Positions 51,114 to 59,818 of a stretch of 64,000 nt of DNA are shown here, one piece after another. The notes beneath the pieces are model-generated. The model saw only the letters and a program-made list of their open reading frames with translations, had not been told where the DNA came from and did not search any database. Origin of the DNA: Treponema sp. (GTDB taxonomy: Bacteria; Spirochaetota; Spirochaetia; Treponematales; Treponemataceae); NCBI GenBank assembly GCA_024693715.1, contig JAILKS010000004.1, positions 1-64,000 on the forward strand. The letters are read 5' to 3'. Position numbers and translations under genes: made by a program. Positions within the stretch are counted from its first letter, which is position 1. Each line of letters starts with the position of its first letter.

Positions 51114-53111
51114 TTGTATAATACCCCGTATATTTTTCACTATGATATTGCAGCGATTGTAATTTTTATTGTCATCCTCATATTTCATTTTCAGCGGAAA
51201 AATCTGCCGTTAATGCAGAACAGAACTTATTTGGGTTTTGTTATTGTAGCGCTTTTAAATTCAATTGCAGATTTACTGACAGTTCTTCTTGAAGGCAATC
51301 CTTCTGTTCCTGCATGGTGTTACTGGCTTTGTCATATATCGGCATATGTGTTTACGAATACTCTTCCGGTTCTTTATCTTTTGTATTCTTTATCGCTTGC
51401 CAATTACTTTGATATAATCGGTAAAAAAAGAAGGATTTTGTTCGAGTTTGCAGTTTCTGTTCCCTATATTACTTCTATACTGCTTATTCTGATTTCACCA
51501 ATAACTTATTATGTCTTTAATTATGTTCTGGTTTTCTTTGTAGATGATGCCATTTATTATCACAGAGGCGGATGGGCGTATGCAATTCTCTTTTTCTTTA
51601 CGTTTTATTATATCCTGATTTCATTATTGATTCTCTGGAAATATCGAAAAATAATTAAGGTAAAAAAATATTTCCTGCTTCTTTCTTATGTAGTTTTAAT
51701 TGTTATTGCTGTAGTCATTCAGTTGATTTTTCCGTATTATCTTATGCAGTCTTTTGGAATTTCCCTCGCAGCAATCATGTTTTCATCGCTTATTCAAACT
51801 CCGGATGAATACATTGACCGTACGACACAGCTCTTTAATGAATCTGCATTGATAAAAATGACACAGAACGATTTTGCAAGTAAGAAAAAGTTTCTGGTCC
51901 TTAATATATTTCTTGATGATATTGTATTTATTACGAATGCCTTTGGAATTAATCAGATGAATTCTCTGCTTCGTGAAGTATCTGATTTCTTGAGGGAACA
52001 GTTTCCGCAGGCATGTCATTATTATATTCCTCAGGGTAAATTCTGTATTGTATTCAAATCGTATAATCCCCGTGATATAGAAAAATATGTTTTTTATCTT
52101 CGGGCGCGTTTTCATGAAACCTGGGTTTACGATACGCTTGAGTTAAAGCTCTATTCAAGAATCTGTGTCATTGAATGTCCAAAGGATGCAAAAAATTCGG
52201 AAGATATAAGGGATATGATTGACCTTATTTCAGATGATTCGCGTTATAAACGACAGATTATATATGCGCGTGATATGAGTACTGAATATAAAAAACGAAC
52301 TGCATATATTGCTCATCTTCTGCGTAATGCAATTGCTGAAAAGCGCTTTGATGTTTATTATCAGCCTATTTATTCTACAAAGGAAGACCGGTTGATTGGT
52401 GCCGAAGCATTAATCCGGATGAAGGATGAAGAGGGTAATTTTATTTCTCCTGAAGAATTTATTCCTATTTCAGAAAAAACCGGTGATATTCTGCGAATTG
52501 GTCAGTTTGTTTTTGATAATGTTTGCAAGACACTTTCATCGGTTGATTTAAAGGCATATGGAATTAAAAAGATTGATATAAATCTTTCGGTTGCACAATG
52601 CATGCAGGAAATTCTTGCAGATCAGATTTTAACAATAAGAACTATTCATAATGTTCCGGCTTCCGTAATAAATCTTGAGATTACAGAAACGGCGGCTGCA
52701 CATACTCCGGAAATTCTTTTAAGAAACATGAATAATCTTGCAAAGGAAGGAATTGAGCTTTCCCTCGATGATTATGGTTCAGGCTATTCTAATATGAACT
52801 ATCTTCTTAATCTTCCTTTTAAAATGGTTAAACTTGATAAAGAAATTGTCTGGACGGCATTCTCCGATAAACGTGCAAATATCGCACTTGCTTCGACAAT
52901 CCAGATGATTAAAAAACTGGGAATGTCCGTTCTTGCAGAAGGCGTTGAGACAAAGGCGCAGGCAGTCTGGCTTACAAAGCTTGGTTGTGATTATCTTCAG
53001 GGATTTCTTTTTGCTAAAGGTTTACCAAAGGATGAATTCCTTACGATAATGAAAATTGATTGTGAACGTTTTGCCTCTCAGCAGGAAGAAGAAGATCTCG
53101 AAGAGCTTTAG
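51114..53111 (+). CDS. Membrane cyclic-di-GMP phosphodiesterase: 7TM sensor, degenerate GGDEF, active-type EAL
   Basis: A 665-residue protein. Seven hydrophobic helices (about residues 10-230) resemble the 7TM sensor of some histidine kinases. Next is a worn GGDEF domain with GKFCIVF in the active-site place, so it cannot make c-di-GMP. The EAL domain keeps the expected catalytic residues: EALIRM, DINLS, NLEITET, LDDYGSGYSN, VKLDKEI, AEGVET and YLQGFLFAKG. It should therefore hydrolyse c-di-GMP in response to a signal at the membrane. The start is TTG at 51114, preceded by AGAGGAG; the earlier TTG lies in the promoter. Confidence 0.9.
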   Translation: MYNTPYIFHYDIAAIVIFIVILIFHFQRKNLPLMQNRTYLGFVIVALLNSIADLLTVLLEGNPSVPAWCYWLCHISAYVFTNTLPVLYLLYSLSLANYFDIIGKKRRILFEFAVSVPYITSILLILISPITYYVFNYVLVFFVDDAIYYHRGGWAYAILFFFTFYYILISLLILWKYRKIIKVKKYFLLLSYVVLIVIAVVIQLIFPYYLMQSFGISLAAIMFSSLIQTPDEYIDRTTQLFNESALIKMTQNDFASKKKFLVLNIFLDDIVFITNAFGINQMNSLLREVSDFLREQFPQACHYYIPQGKFCIVFKSYNPRDIEKYVFYLRARFHETWVYDTLELKLYSRICVIECPKDAKNSEDIRDMIDLISDDSRYKRQIIYARDMSTEYKKRTAYIAHLLRNAIAEKRFDVYYQPIYSTKEDRLIGAEALIRMKDEEGNFISPEEFIPISEKTGDILRIGQFVFDNVCKTLSSVDLKAYGIKKIDINLSVAQCMQEILADQILTIRTIHNVPASVINLEITETAAAHTPEILLRNMNNLAKEGIELSLDDYGSGYSNMNYLLNLPFKMVKLDKEIVWTAFSDKRANIALASTIQMIKKLGMSVLAEGVETKAQAVWLTKLGCDYLQGFLFAKGLPKDEFLTIMKIDCERFASQQEEEDLEEL

Positions 53112-54253
53112 TTCTCTTTAATTGCCTGTCTTACATCATCTGTCGTAAAAGTATCTCTGTTGTTCTGTTCTGCAAGAAGTGCCGCTTTGTTTAATACAGA
53201 TTCAATTTTTGCACATGAAAATCCGTCGAAAATATTGCAGAGAATATTTACAGTACATTCTGATGCAGGAGATTTCTTTTTTGTGTACATTCTTATAAGT
53301 TCTTCGCGTGCAGCCCTGTCAGGATATGGAACTGTGAAGCGAGCATCGAATCTTCCTGGTCGGATAAGGGCAGGATCAAGAGCACTTATACTGTTCGTTG
53401 CCGCTAAAACAAGGACTCCGCTTGAAGGTTCAAAACCGTCAAGTTCATTTAAGAGAGAAGTAACAATTCTTGTGTTTTCTGTTTCGAGTGCAGAGCCGGT
53501 ATAATTTCTTCTTGTGCCTATTCCGTCAAATTCATCAATAAATACGATGCATGGGGCTTTTCTTAGTGCTTTTCTGAAAAGAAGCTTTACTTTCATTGGC
53601 CCAATTGCCATAAGCATGCTTTCAAAATCTGTCGCTTTTGCCGGAATGAAATTTATTTTTGCTTCGCCGGCGAGTGCTTTTGCAAAAAGAGTTTTTCCGT
53701 TTCCAGGATCACCTTCCAGTAAGATTCCCTTTGGCATTCTTATTCCACGTTTAGCATATTCACGTGGGTTTTTCATTATCTGAATTACCTGAGTCATATC
53801 GCGTTTAAGGTTTTCCATTCCTACGACATCGCTAAAATTTATTCCTGTTTTATGTACGACCTTAAAGGTATTCGGTGATATGAACTTTCTGAAAACAACG
53901 AACAGAATTATAAAGAAAACGGCATAAAACAAAATATCAAAGATTAAAGATATGATTTGAGAAAAATCCTTATGTTCTATGACTTCAACATTGTTTCTTA
54001 AAAGAAATTCCTTTAAGTTTGGAGAATCAGGATTTTTTGTTTCGTATTCAGTTAAATTGTTGTTCTGTACAATAAGTTTATCCTGTTCAATTGTTACTGA
54101 TTTTACACTGTTCTGTTCTACATCTGAATAAAATGAGGAATAGGAAACCTGTGGTAATTTATTAATTTTGTCTGAAAGAAAATAGTAAACGCAGCCTGCT
54201 ACAGCTATTGCAATAAGGACTGCAGTAAAGACTTTTTTTGTTTTGCTGTTCAT
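53108..54253 (-). CDS. FtsH-like AAA+ ATPase lacking the protease domain
   Basis: A 381-residue membrane protein with the FtsH layout as far as the AAA+ module only. Helices lie at 8-24 and 100-121 around an FtsH-like periplasmic segment (VSYSSFYSDVEQNSV). FSDVVGMENLKRDM precedes Walker A GDPGNGKT (181-188). Walker B is CIVFIDEFDG, sensor 1 is LAATNS, and RPGRFDARF holds the arginine fingers. The protein stops after the lid domain: there is no HExxH zinc peptidase. In the pore loop the F-V-G aromatic of FtsH is replaced by MLMAIG. Ordinary FtsH is about 600-650 residues. It may act as a chaperone or remodelling ATPase; this is inference. Confidence 0.88.
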   Translation of the reverse strand: MNSKTKKVFTAVLIAIAVAGCVYYFLSDKINKLPQVSYSSFYSDVEQNSVKSVTIEQDKLIVQNNNLTEYETKNPDSPNLKEFLLRNNVEVIEHKDFSQIISLIFDILFYAVFFIILFVVFRKFISPNTFKVVHKTGINFSDVVGMENLKRDMTQVIQIMKNPREYAKRGIRMPKGILLEGDPGNGKTLFAKALAGEAKINFIPAKATDFESMLMAIGPMKVKLLFRKALRKAPCIVFIDEFDGIGTRRNYTGSALETENTRIVTSLLNELDGFEPSSGVLVLAATNSISALDPALIRPGRFDARFTVPYPDRAAREELIRMYTKKKSPASECTVNILCNIFDGFSCAKIESVLNKAALLAEQNNRDTFTTDDVRQAIKEN

Positions 54254-54278
54254 GAGTTTTTATCCTGAAAATTTATTT

Positions 54279-54998
54279 TTAGTTTTCCATTGGATTTATA
54301 ATGTTTTCTTTAAAAATAATCAAATCCTTTAGTTTTAAGGAAAAGGTTGAATCCAGTTCGTTTTTTATATATGCATCACTAGTGCACGATACCTCAAAGT
54401 GATAGGTTGTCGGTGCGTACGAAGAAGCTGTTATTTCAAGTGTAAAATTGAATTTTTTCGAGATTCCTTCCTTTTCTGCCGGCAGACTTTTCATCCAGAA
54501 GGTATAAGAACCCTTAGTGCTTTTACAGGTAATATACGGATTAATCCAGGTTTTATCAATCATTTCTACTGGTTCTCCGTTATATTTTAACAAAACCTTT
54601 GCACCGATTACCGGTTCAAAATTAGAGCCGTCGAGAACGCTGCCTGTAAAAATAGAAAAATTGTAGGAAGGTATATGAGATGTATTTGCAACACAGTCTG
54701 TTCGTTTTTGTGTATGAAAAGGCCGTTTTGTAGAATTAACAGTCCTTATTCCTTCAAGTGCAAGTGAATCAATATCAGCCTTTAACTGTAAGTCCTGTAA
54801 ATCATCGGCACTATGTGTAACACCTCTTCCTGAAACTACATACTTCGGCGGAATCCGGTTCAAAACATAACTGATTGCATCAAGCCGGCAGTTTGTACAG
54901 TCACATGAAAGCCAGGCGGGGTTTTCTTTTTTTACCTCATCATAAAGCTTGTTTACATTTTGAATAACTACATCTTCCATCAGGTTATGAACGTCCAT
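54279..54998 (-). CDS. ComFB-family protein with an added C-terminal beta domain
   Basis: A 239-residue protein. Residues 1-90 are ComFB-like: HNLMEDVVIQNVNKLYDE, CDCTNCRLDAISYVLNRIPP (Cys32, Cys34, Cys37) and YVVSGRG. ComFB-type domains have been reported as cyclic-dinucleotide receptors in other bacteria, and this one lies beside an EAL gene, which makes a c-di-GMP-binding role plausible. Residues about 115-235 form a beta-sandwich similar to carboxypeptidase-regulatory/CarboxypepD domains (FTGSVLDGSNFEPVIGAKVLLKY). The fusion is unusual. No signal peptide. GGAGG precedes the ATG, and the FtsH-like gene follows 25 bp later. Confidence 0.75.
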   Translation of the reverse strand: MDVHNLMEDVVIQNVNKLYDEVKKENPAWLSCDCTNCRLDAISYVLNRIPPKYVVSGRGVTHSADDLQDLQLKADIDSLALEGIRTVNSTKRPFHTQKRTDCVANTSHIPSYNFSIFTGSVLDGSNFEPVIGAKVLLKYNGEPVEMIDKTWINPYITCKSTKGSYTFWMKSLPAEKEGISKKFNFTLEITASSYAPTTYHFEVSCTSDAYIKNELDSTFSLKLKDLIIFKENIINPMEN

Positions 54999-55067
54999 TG
55001 GATTCCTCCTTTGAAAGCATAGAGCTTAATAATACTATTATAGCACAGTTTTTTTAAAAGATGAGTT

Positions 55068-56507
55068 TTATTTTTTCATAAATTTTAAAACGATGTTGTC
55101 GATGAGTGAGAACAAAACGTTTCGTGATTTTACAGTCCTGTCGGCAACAAGCGGAATCTGTTCAAGAATATAATCTTCAAGAGTTATTGTAATTAATCCG
55201 TATTGAGTTCCTGCAAGAATTTTTCCTTTTAGCTTTGACGGAAGTTCTACAGTTATACGAACGTTTGACAGATTTTCCTTAATTGAATTTCCTGTAAGAT
55301 ATGGAACACAGACAGCAGTCTCTTTATATACCGGTGTCAGGTTGATTGAGATTTCCTTTGAGCCTGGAACGAAAATCCGGTAGTCTTTAATTGACTGGGT
55401 GTCATTATAATCTGCAAAAGAACCGAAGGCATAATTCATCAGTTCTGTACCGTCATGTATTCGGCCTTCCTGTCCCTGTTGAGTATTGTTTCCGGGACCT
55501 TTCATTGTGATGCTCAAAAATCTTGTGTCGTTATTTACAGCTGTAAGTGCAAGGTTATAGCCGCTTTCCTGAATATAACCTGTTTTTAATCCGTCGCAGC
55601 CCTTTAATATACCGAGCAAAGGATTTGTGTTCTTTTGAGTTATTCCCATTGTAATGTGCGCTGGAAGTCCGTTTGACCAGTCCTGTGCTTTATATGTGTC
55701 TCCGTCTGCTATGTTTTGAGGCTTCGGATATGTAAAACTTTTTACCGAATGAAATTTTTGCAGCGATTGAGGATATTTGTTTAAATACATTCTGCAGAAG
55801 GCTGCCATCTCTCGTGCAGTTGTAGAATTTTCTTCGCTATAGCCTGAAGCTTCTACAAAATGAGTGTTTTTCAGACCGAGAGATTGAGCTACGGCGTTCA
55901 TTCTTTCGATAAATGCCTCCATGCTTCCGCTTATTGTATAGGCGAGTGCATAAGCCGCATCATTTCCTGAGGCAATGGAAAGTCCTAAAATTAATTCTTC
56001 AAGAGTTACCTTATGGCCTTCGCCTAAAAACATCAGGGAAGAATGAGGCGGCATATTACATGCATAGGCTTCTTTTGGAATAGGAATGAGTGAATCATAA
56101 GATAAATTGCCGTTTTCAACTTCCTGTTCAACAACATACATTGCAAAAAGTTTTGTTAAACTTGCAGGAGGAATAATTTCATCTGCATTTTTTTCATAAA
56201 GAATATCACCTGTTGCGGTATCAATTAAAATTACTGACTCGGCAAAAATATTAAGGTCAGCCTTTGACGATTTGAAGGGAAGCTCATGAATTAAAGTATT
56301 TCGTTCAGGGAAATTTTCATAGATTATTGTTTCCAGTTCAACCTGTTGAAGATGGGTAAGTTCTGGAGGTACTGCATTTTTAAGCTTTGCAGAACGGATT
56401 GCAATCAGCCCGATAAAAAGAATAAGGATTGCAGTTGCTGATGAGATAAGCAGTTTTACAAGAGTTTGTTTTGATATTTTTTTTGTGTTGTCTTTCGTTG
56501 TACTCAT
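55068..56507 (-). CDS. Serine-type D-alanyl-D-alanine carboxypeptidase (PBP5/DacA class)
   Basis: A 479-residue peptidoglycan enzyme. After a membrane anchor (residues 16-37) comes the penicillin-binding fold: SLTK (Ser116, Lys119) is the nucleophile motif, SGN (180-182) the second motif and KTG (308-310) the third. All are intact. A beta-rich C-terminal domain (about 370-470) and a hydrophobic tail (VLFSLIDNIVLKFMKK) suggest membrane association at both ends. It trims pentapeptides. No Shine-Dalgarno; TAAGAT ends 6 nt before the ATG, a weaker example of the leaderless layout. Confidence 0.9.
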   Translation of the reverse strand: MSTTKDNTKKISKQTLVKLLISSATAILILFIGLIAIRSAKLKNAVPPELTHLQQVELETIIYENFPERNTLIHELPFKSSKADLNIFAESVILIDTATGDILYEKNADEIIPPASLTKLFAMYVVEQEVENGNLSYDSLIPIPKEAYACNMPPHSSLMFLGEGHKVTLEELILGLSIASGNDAAYALAYTISGSMEAFIERMNAVAQSLGLKNTHFVEASGYSEENSTTAREMAAFCRMYLNKYPQSLQKFHSVKSFTYPKPQNIADGDTYKAQDWSNGLPAHITMGITQKNTNPLLGILKGCDGLKTGYIQESGYNLALTAVNNDTRFLSITMKGPGNNTQQGQEGRIHDGTELMNYAFGSFADYNDTQSIKDYRIFVPGSKEISINLTPVYKETAVCVPYLTGNSIKENLSNVRITVELPSKLKGKILAGTQYGLITITLEDYILEQIPLVADRTVKSRNVLFSLIDNIVLKFMKK

Positions 56508-56620
56508 AGAATAATCTTATCAAAATTCAGAGAAAGAATAAATATGATTATTATAAGAGAGTAATTGAATATTAATAGGAAAAAAGATAAAATATTTCTC
56601 AAAATACGATTAGGAGGAAT

Positions 56621-56753
56621 AAGATAAAAACTGCCTGAGATTGCGTCAGTTTTTATCTTTACAAGTTTTTTTACGAAAACTTGTGTATCCATTGCACATT
56701 CTCATTACATTGCGAATGTGCGAAAAAACTTATTCGCAAATCTTATGATTTGC
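56621..56753 (+). promoter_or_regulatory. Multi-hairpin leader upstream of dapA
   Basis: Four inverted repeats lie in a row: AAGATAAAAACTG/CAGTTTTTATCTT (56621-56633 and 56647-56659), ACAAGTTTT/AAAACTTGT (56661-56684), GCACATTC/GAATGTGC (56694-56721) and GCAAATC/GATTTGC (56736-56753). GCGAA (56720-56724) can also pair with TTCGC (56733-56737), which would compete with the third and fourth. TAGGAGGAATA occurs both before the set (56611-56621) and as the dapA ribosome-binding site. No known riboswitch class was recognised. Confidence 0.65.
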
Positions 56754-56778
56754 TCATAACTTTTTTAGGAGGAATAGT

Positions 56779-57693
56779 ATGAATATTTTTCGTGGTGCTT
56801 TTACGGCTTTAATTACACCGATGAACAAAGACGGTTCAGTTGATTTTGAGGGCTTCCGCAAAAATGTCAAACATCAGCTTTCCGAAGGCATTGATGGTCT
56901 TGTTCCTCTTGGAACCACAGCAGAAACACCAACATTGGATGAACGCCCTGGGGAAGAAGAAGACAAGATTATTCAGATTGTAATGGAAGAGGTTCGTGCA
57001 TTTGAAAAATCTAAAGGCAAAAAAATCCCTGTAATCATTGGAGCCGGTTCAAACAATACTAAGGATGCAGTGGCATATTGTCAGAGAGCAAAAAAAGCAG
57101 GTGCAGACGCAGCTCTTGTAGTTACACCTTACTATAATAAACCTTCAAAAGAAGGAATCTATCAGCATTTTGCTGCAGTAAGCAAGGTTGGTATTCCAAT
57201 CATCGTTTACAATATTCAGGGAAGAACAGGCTTGAACATTCCTACAGATTTACTTGCACGCATAGCACAGCTTCCAAATATTGCAGGAGTAAAAGAAGCT
57301 TCGGGCTCGGTTGCTCAGATGATGGAAGTTATCGGCACTGTAAAGGCAAAGAATCCTGATTTTGCAGTACTTTCGGGGGATGATGCATTAACACTTCCTT
57401 TGATTGCTGCAGGTGGAGACGGAATTATTTCTGTTGCTTCAAACATGATTCCAGCCCTTATGCATGAACTTGCAACAGCATGTCTTGAAGGAGACTTTAA
57501 GAAGGGACGCGAGATTCATTACAGACTTGCTCCATTCTTCAAAGCTGAATTCTGCGACGGAAATCCTGGCTCAATCAAGTATGCAATGAACTGTAAGAAA
57601 ATGCCTGCAGGCAGCCTCAGACTTCCACTTGTAGAAGTTACAGCTGATGCAAAGAAGATTATCGAAAAAGCAATCAAGGATTGTAAGCTTTAA
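56779..57693 (+). CDS. dapA: 4-hydroxy-tetrahydrodipicolinate synthase
   Basis: A 304-residue aldolase joining pyruvate and aspartate semialdehyde in the DAP/lysine pathway. RGAFTALITPMN and GLVPLGTTAETPTLD form the active-site Thr region, TPYYNKPSKEGIYQHF has the catalytic Tyr, GVKEASG has the Schiff-base Lys and GGDGIISVASN follows. Length is slightly over 290. AGGAGG precedes the ATG. It is the first of three tightly linked genes; the third, asd, makes its substrate. Confidence 0.96.
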   Translation: MNIFRGAFTALITPMNKDGSVDFEGFRKNVKHQLSEGIDGLVPLGTTAETPTLDERPGEEEDKIIQIVMEEVRAFEKSKGKKIPVIIGAGSNNTKDAVAYCQRAKKAGADAALVVTPYYNKPSKEGIYQHFAAVSKVGIPIIVYNIQGRTGLNIPTDLLARIAQLPNIAGVKEASGSVAQMMEVIGTVKAKNPDFAVLSGDDALTLPLIAAGGDGIISVASNMIPALMHELATACLEGDFKKGREIHYRLAPFFKAEFCDGNPGSIKYAMNCKKMPAGSLRLPLVEVTADAKKIIEKAIKDCKL

Positions 57694-58673
57694 TGATAGA
57701 TTTACATTGTCATCTGGACGGCTCAATCACTGTAGAAATTGCAAAAAAGCTTGCACAATTACAGAAGATTGAACTTCCTGCAAAAACAGACAGTGAACTT
57801 TTAAAAAAACTTTCGGTTCCATCAGATTGCCAGAGTCTTAATGATTTTCTTGAATGTTTTGGACTTCCTTTAAGGCTCTTACAGACAAAAGAGGGAATTA
57901 CGGAAGCAGTTCGTCTTGTGCAGGAAGATTGCAAGGCACAGGGTCTTGAATATCTTGAAATCCGATTCGCTCCGCAAAAGCATTGTGTAAACGGTCTTTC
58001 ACAGGAAGAAGTAATTCTTGCCGCTCTTGAAGGATTAAAACAGTCTTCGTTACATACAAATCTGATTTTATGCCTTATGAGGGCCGATATTAATCAGAGT
58101 GAAAACAAAGAAACGATTGAGCTTGCTCAAAAATATCTTGTAAAGGATAACGGAGTTGTAGCAATAGATTTAGCCGGAGCCGAAGCGCTTTTTAAGACAA
58201 GGGATTTTGAAAAGGAATTTTTAATTGCAAAACAAAAGAATATTCCTTTTACAATTCATGCCGGAGAAGCAGATGGTCCTGAAAGCGTGTGGGATGCAAT
58301 AAAGTTTGGCGCTGTAAGAATAGGTCATGGAGTAAGGGTTACAGAAGATCCTTCTTTAGTTGATTATCTTGCAGAAAAACAAATCCCTCTTGAAATGTGT
58401 CCTACAAGCAACAGATGTACAAAAGCAATTGATGATATGTCTTTATTTCCTTTGAGACAGCTTATGGAAAAAGGGGTAAAGGTAACAATCAATACAGACG
58501 ATCCTGCAATATGCAGAACAAACTTAAAAGGGGAGCTTGATTTTGTAACCAATAAGTACGGAATCACCTCCAGCGAAAAAAAACAATTACTGCTGAATGC
58601 CGTAGATGCCGCGTTCTGCAGCGATGAATACAAGAATGAATTGAAGGAGAAAATATATGGCTCAGAAGATTAA
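57693..58673 (+). CDS. add: Adenosine deaminase
   Basis: A 326-residue zinc hydrolase converting adenosine to inosine. DLHCHLDGSI has the first zinc ligands, FTIHAGEADGPESVWDAI the His and catalytic Glu, RIGHGVR the next His, and NTDDPAICRT the zinc Asp pair. Start and stop codons interlock with the neighbours: TAATG shared with dapA and a 17-bp overlap with asd. Its place in a lysine-pathway operon is odd, but the packing shows that it is co-transcribed. Adenine-type (ADE-like) substrate preference cannot be excluded. Confidence 0.93.
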   Translation: MIDLHCHLDGSITVEIAKKLAQLQKIELPAKTDSELLKKLSVPSDCQSLNDFLECFGLPLRLLQTKEGITEAVRLVQEDCKAQGLEYLEIRFAPQKHCVNGLSQEEVILAALEGLKQSSLHTNLILCLMRADINQSENKETIELAQKYLVKDNGVVAIDLAGAEALFKTRDFEKEFLIAKQKNIPFTIHAGEADGPESVWDAIKFGAVRIGHGVRVTEDPSLVDYLAEKQIPLEMCPTSNRCTKAIDDMSLFPLRQLMEKGVKVTINTDDPAICRTNLKGELDFVTNKYGITSSEKKQLLLNAVDAAFCSDEYKNELKEKIYGSED

Positions 58674-59757
58674 GGTTGGTGTATTAGGTGCAACAGGTAT
58701 GGTTGGCCAGCGTTATATCAAATTACTCGAAGATCATCCGTGGTTTGAAGTAACATATGTTGCCGCAAGTCCACGTTCAGCAGGAAAATTATATAAGGAA
58801 GCTGTAGAAAACAGATGGCTCATTGGTGAAAATATTCCAAATGCAGTTGAAAATCTTACAGTAGAAGATGCAAACCTTCCAGAAAAGGCTTTGGGAAAAT
58901 GTCAGTTTGTATTCTCTGCACTCGAGCTTCCTAAAAAGGATGATATTAAGGCTCTGGAAGCAGCTTATGCCAAGGAAGGAATTCCTGTAGTAAGTAATGC
59001 TTCTGCAAACAGATGGACAGAAGATGTTCCAATGCTCGTTCCGGAAATCAACTATGCTCATCTTGATGTAATTGATGCACAGAAAAAGCATAACGGATGG
59101 GACAAGGGCTTTATTGCAGTAAAACCAAACTGTTCCCTCCAGACATACATGATGCCTCTTCACGCACTCATTCAGGCAGGCTACCCTGTTAAGAGGATGA
59201 TTGTAACAACACTTCAGGCAACAAGTGGAGCAGGATATCCTGGTGTTCCTTCATTCGATATGATTGATAACATCGTTCCATTTATCGGTGGCGAAGAAGA
59301 AAAGACAGAAAAAGAATGTCTTAAGATTTTAGGCTCGGTAAAGGATGGAAAGATTGTAAATGCAGAATATCCTATTGTTTCTTCTACATGTACACGCGTT
59401 CCTGTAGTAGACGGACATACAGCATGTGTAAGCCTCGAATTCGATTTACCGGACGACAAAAAGCCTAGCCTCGAAGAAATCGAACGCGTATGGACAAGCT
59501 ATACATCTTTGCCACAAAAGCTCAAACTTCCTTCGGCACCGGAGCATCCGATTGTTTTGCGCCACGAAGAAAATCGTCCACAGCCTCGCCGCGACCGTGA
59601 AACAGAAAAAGGTATGGCATGTGTAATCGGCCGCCTTCGTCCATGTAACGTTTTCGACGTAAAATTCGTAGCCCTGAGCCACAACACAAAACGCGGAGCC
59701 GCCCTCGGTGGAATCCTTAACGCCGAACTCTTAAAAGTCCGCGGTTTTTTTGATTAA
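58657..59757 (+). CDS. asd: Aspartate-semialdehyde dehydrogenase, archaeal/fungal type
   Basis: A 366-residue NADP enzyme that supplies aspartate semialdehyde to DapA. GVLGATGMVGQRY is the NADP motif. VKPNCSLQ contains the catalytic Cys, and QATSGAGYPGVPS and ALSHNTKRGAALGG the remaining active-site and substrate residues. This second, archaeal/fungal-like class is common in some anaerobes. From about 59440 the third codon positions become C-rich (GCC, CGC, GAC) compared with neighbours, hinting at past replacement or local selection. An intrinsic terminator ends the dapA-add-asd operon. Confidence 0.93.
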   Translation: MAQKIKVGVLGATGMVGQRYIKLLEDHPWFEVTYVAASPRSAGKLYKEAVENRWLIGENIPNAVENLTVEDANLPEKALGKCQFVFSALELPKKDDIKALEAAYAKEGIPVVSNASANRWTEDVPMLVPEINYAHLDVIDAQKKHNGWDKGFIAVKPNCSLQTYMMPLHALIQAGYPVKRMIVTTLQATSGAGYPGVPSFDMIDNIVPFIGGEEEKTEKECLKILGSVKDGKIVNAEYPIVSSTCTRVPVVDGHTACVSLEFDLPDDKKPSLEEIERVWTSYTSLPQKLKLPSAPEHPIVLRHEENRPQPRRDRETEKGMACVIGRLRPCNVFDVKFVALSHNTKRGAALGGILNAELLKVRGFFD

Positions 59758-59783
59758 TCACAATTCAAAAGTATAAAATTAAG

Positions 59784-59818
59784 AAGACGGTATCTTATGA
59801 GGTACCGTCTTTTTTATT
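59784..59818 (+). terminator. Intrinsic terminator of the dapA-add-asd operon
   Basis: AAGACGGTA (59784-59792) pairs perfectly with TACCGTCTT (59803-59811), followed by Ts. Confidence 0.9.

Noticed and set aside
56504..56692. Small minus-strand ORF upstream of dapA
   Set aside because: It lies over the inverted repeats and dacA start region, has no ribosome-binding site and no family motif.
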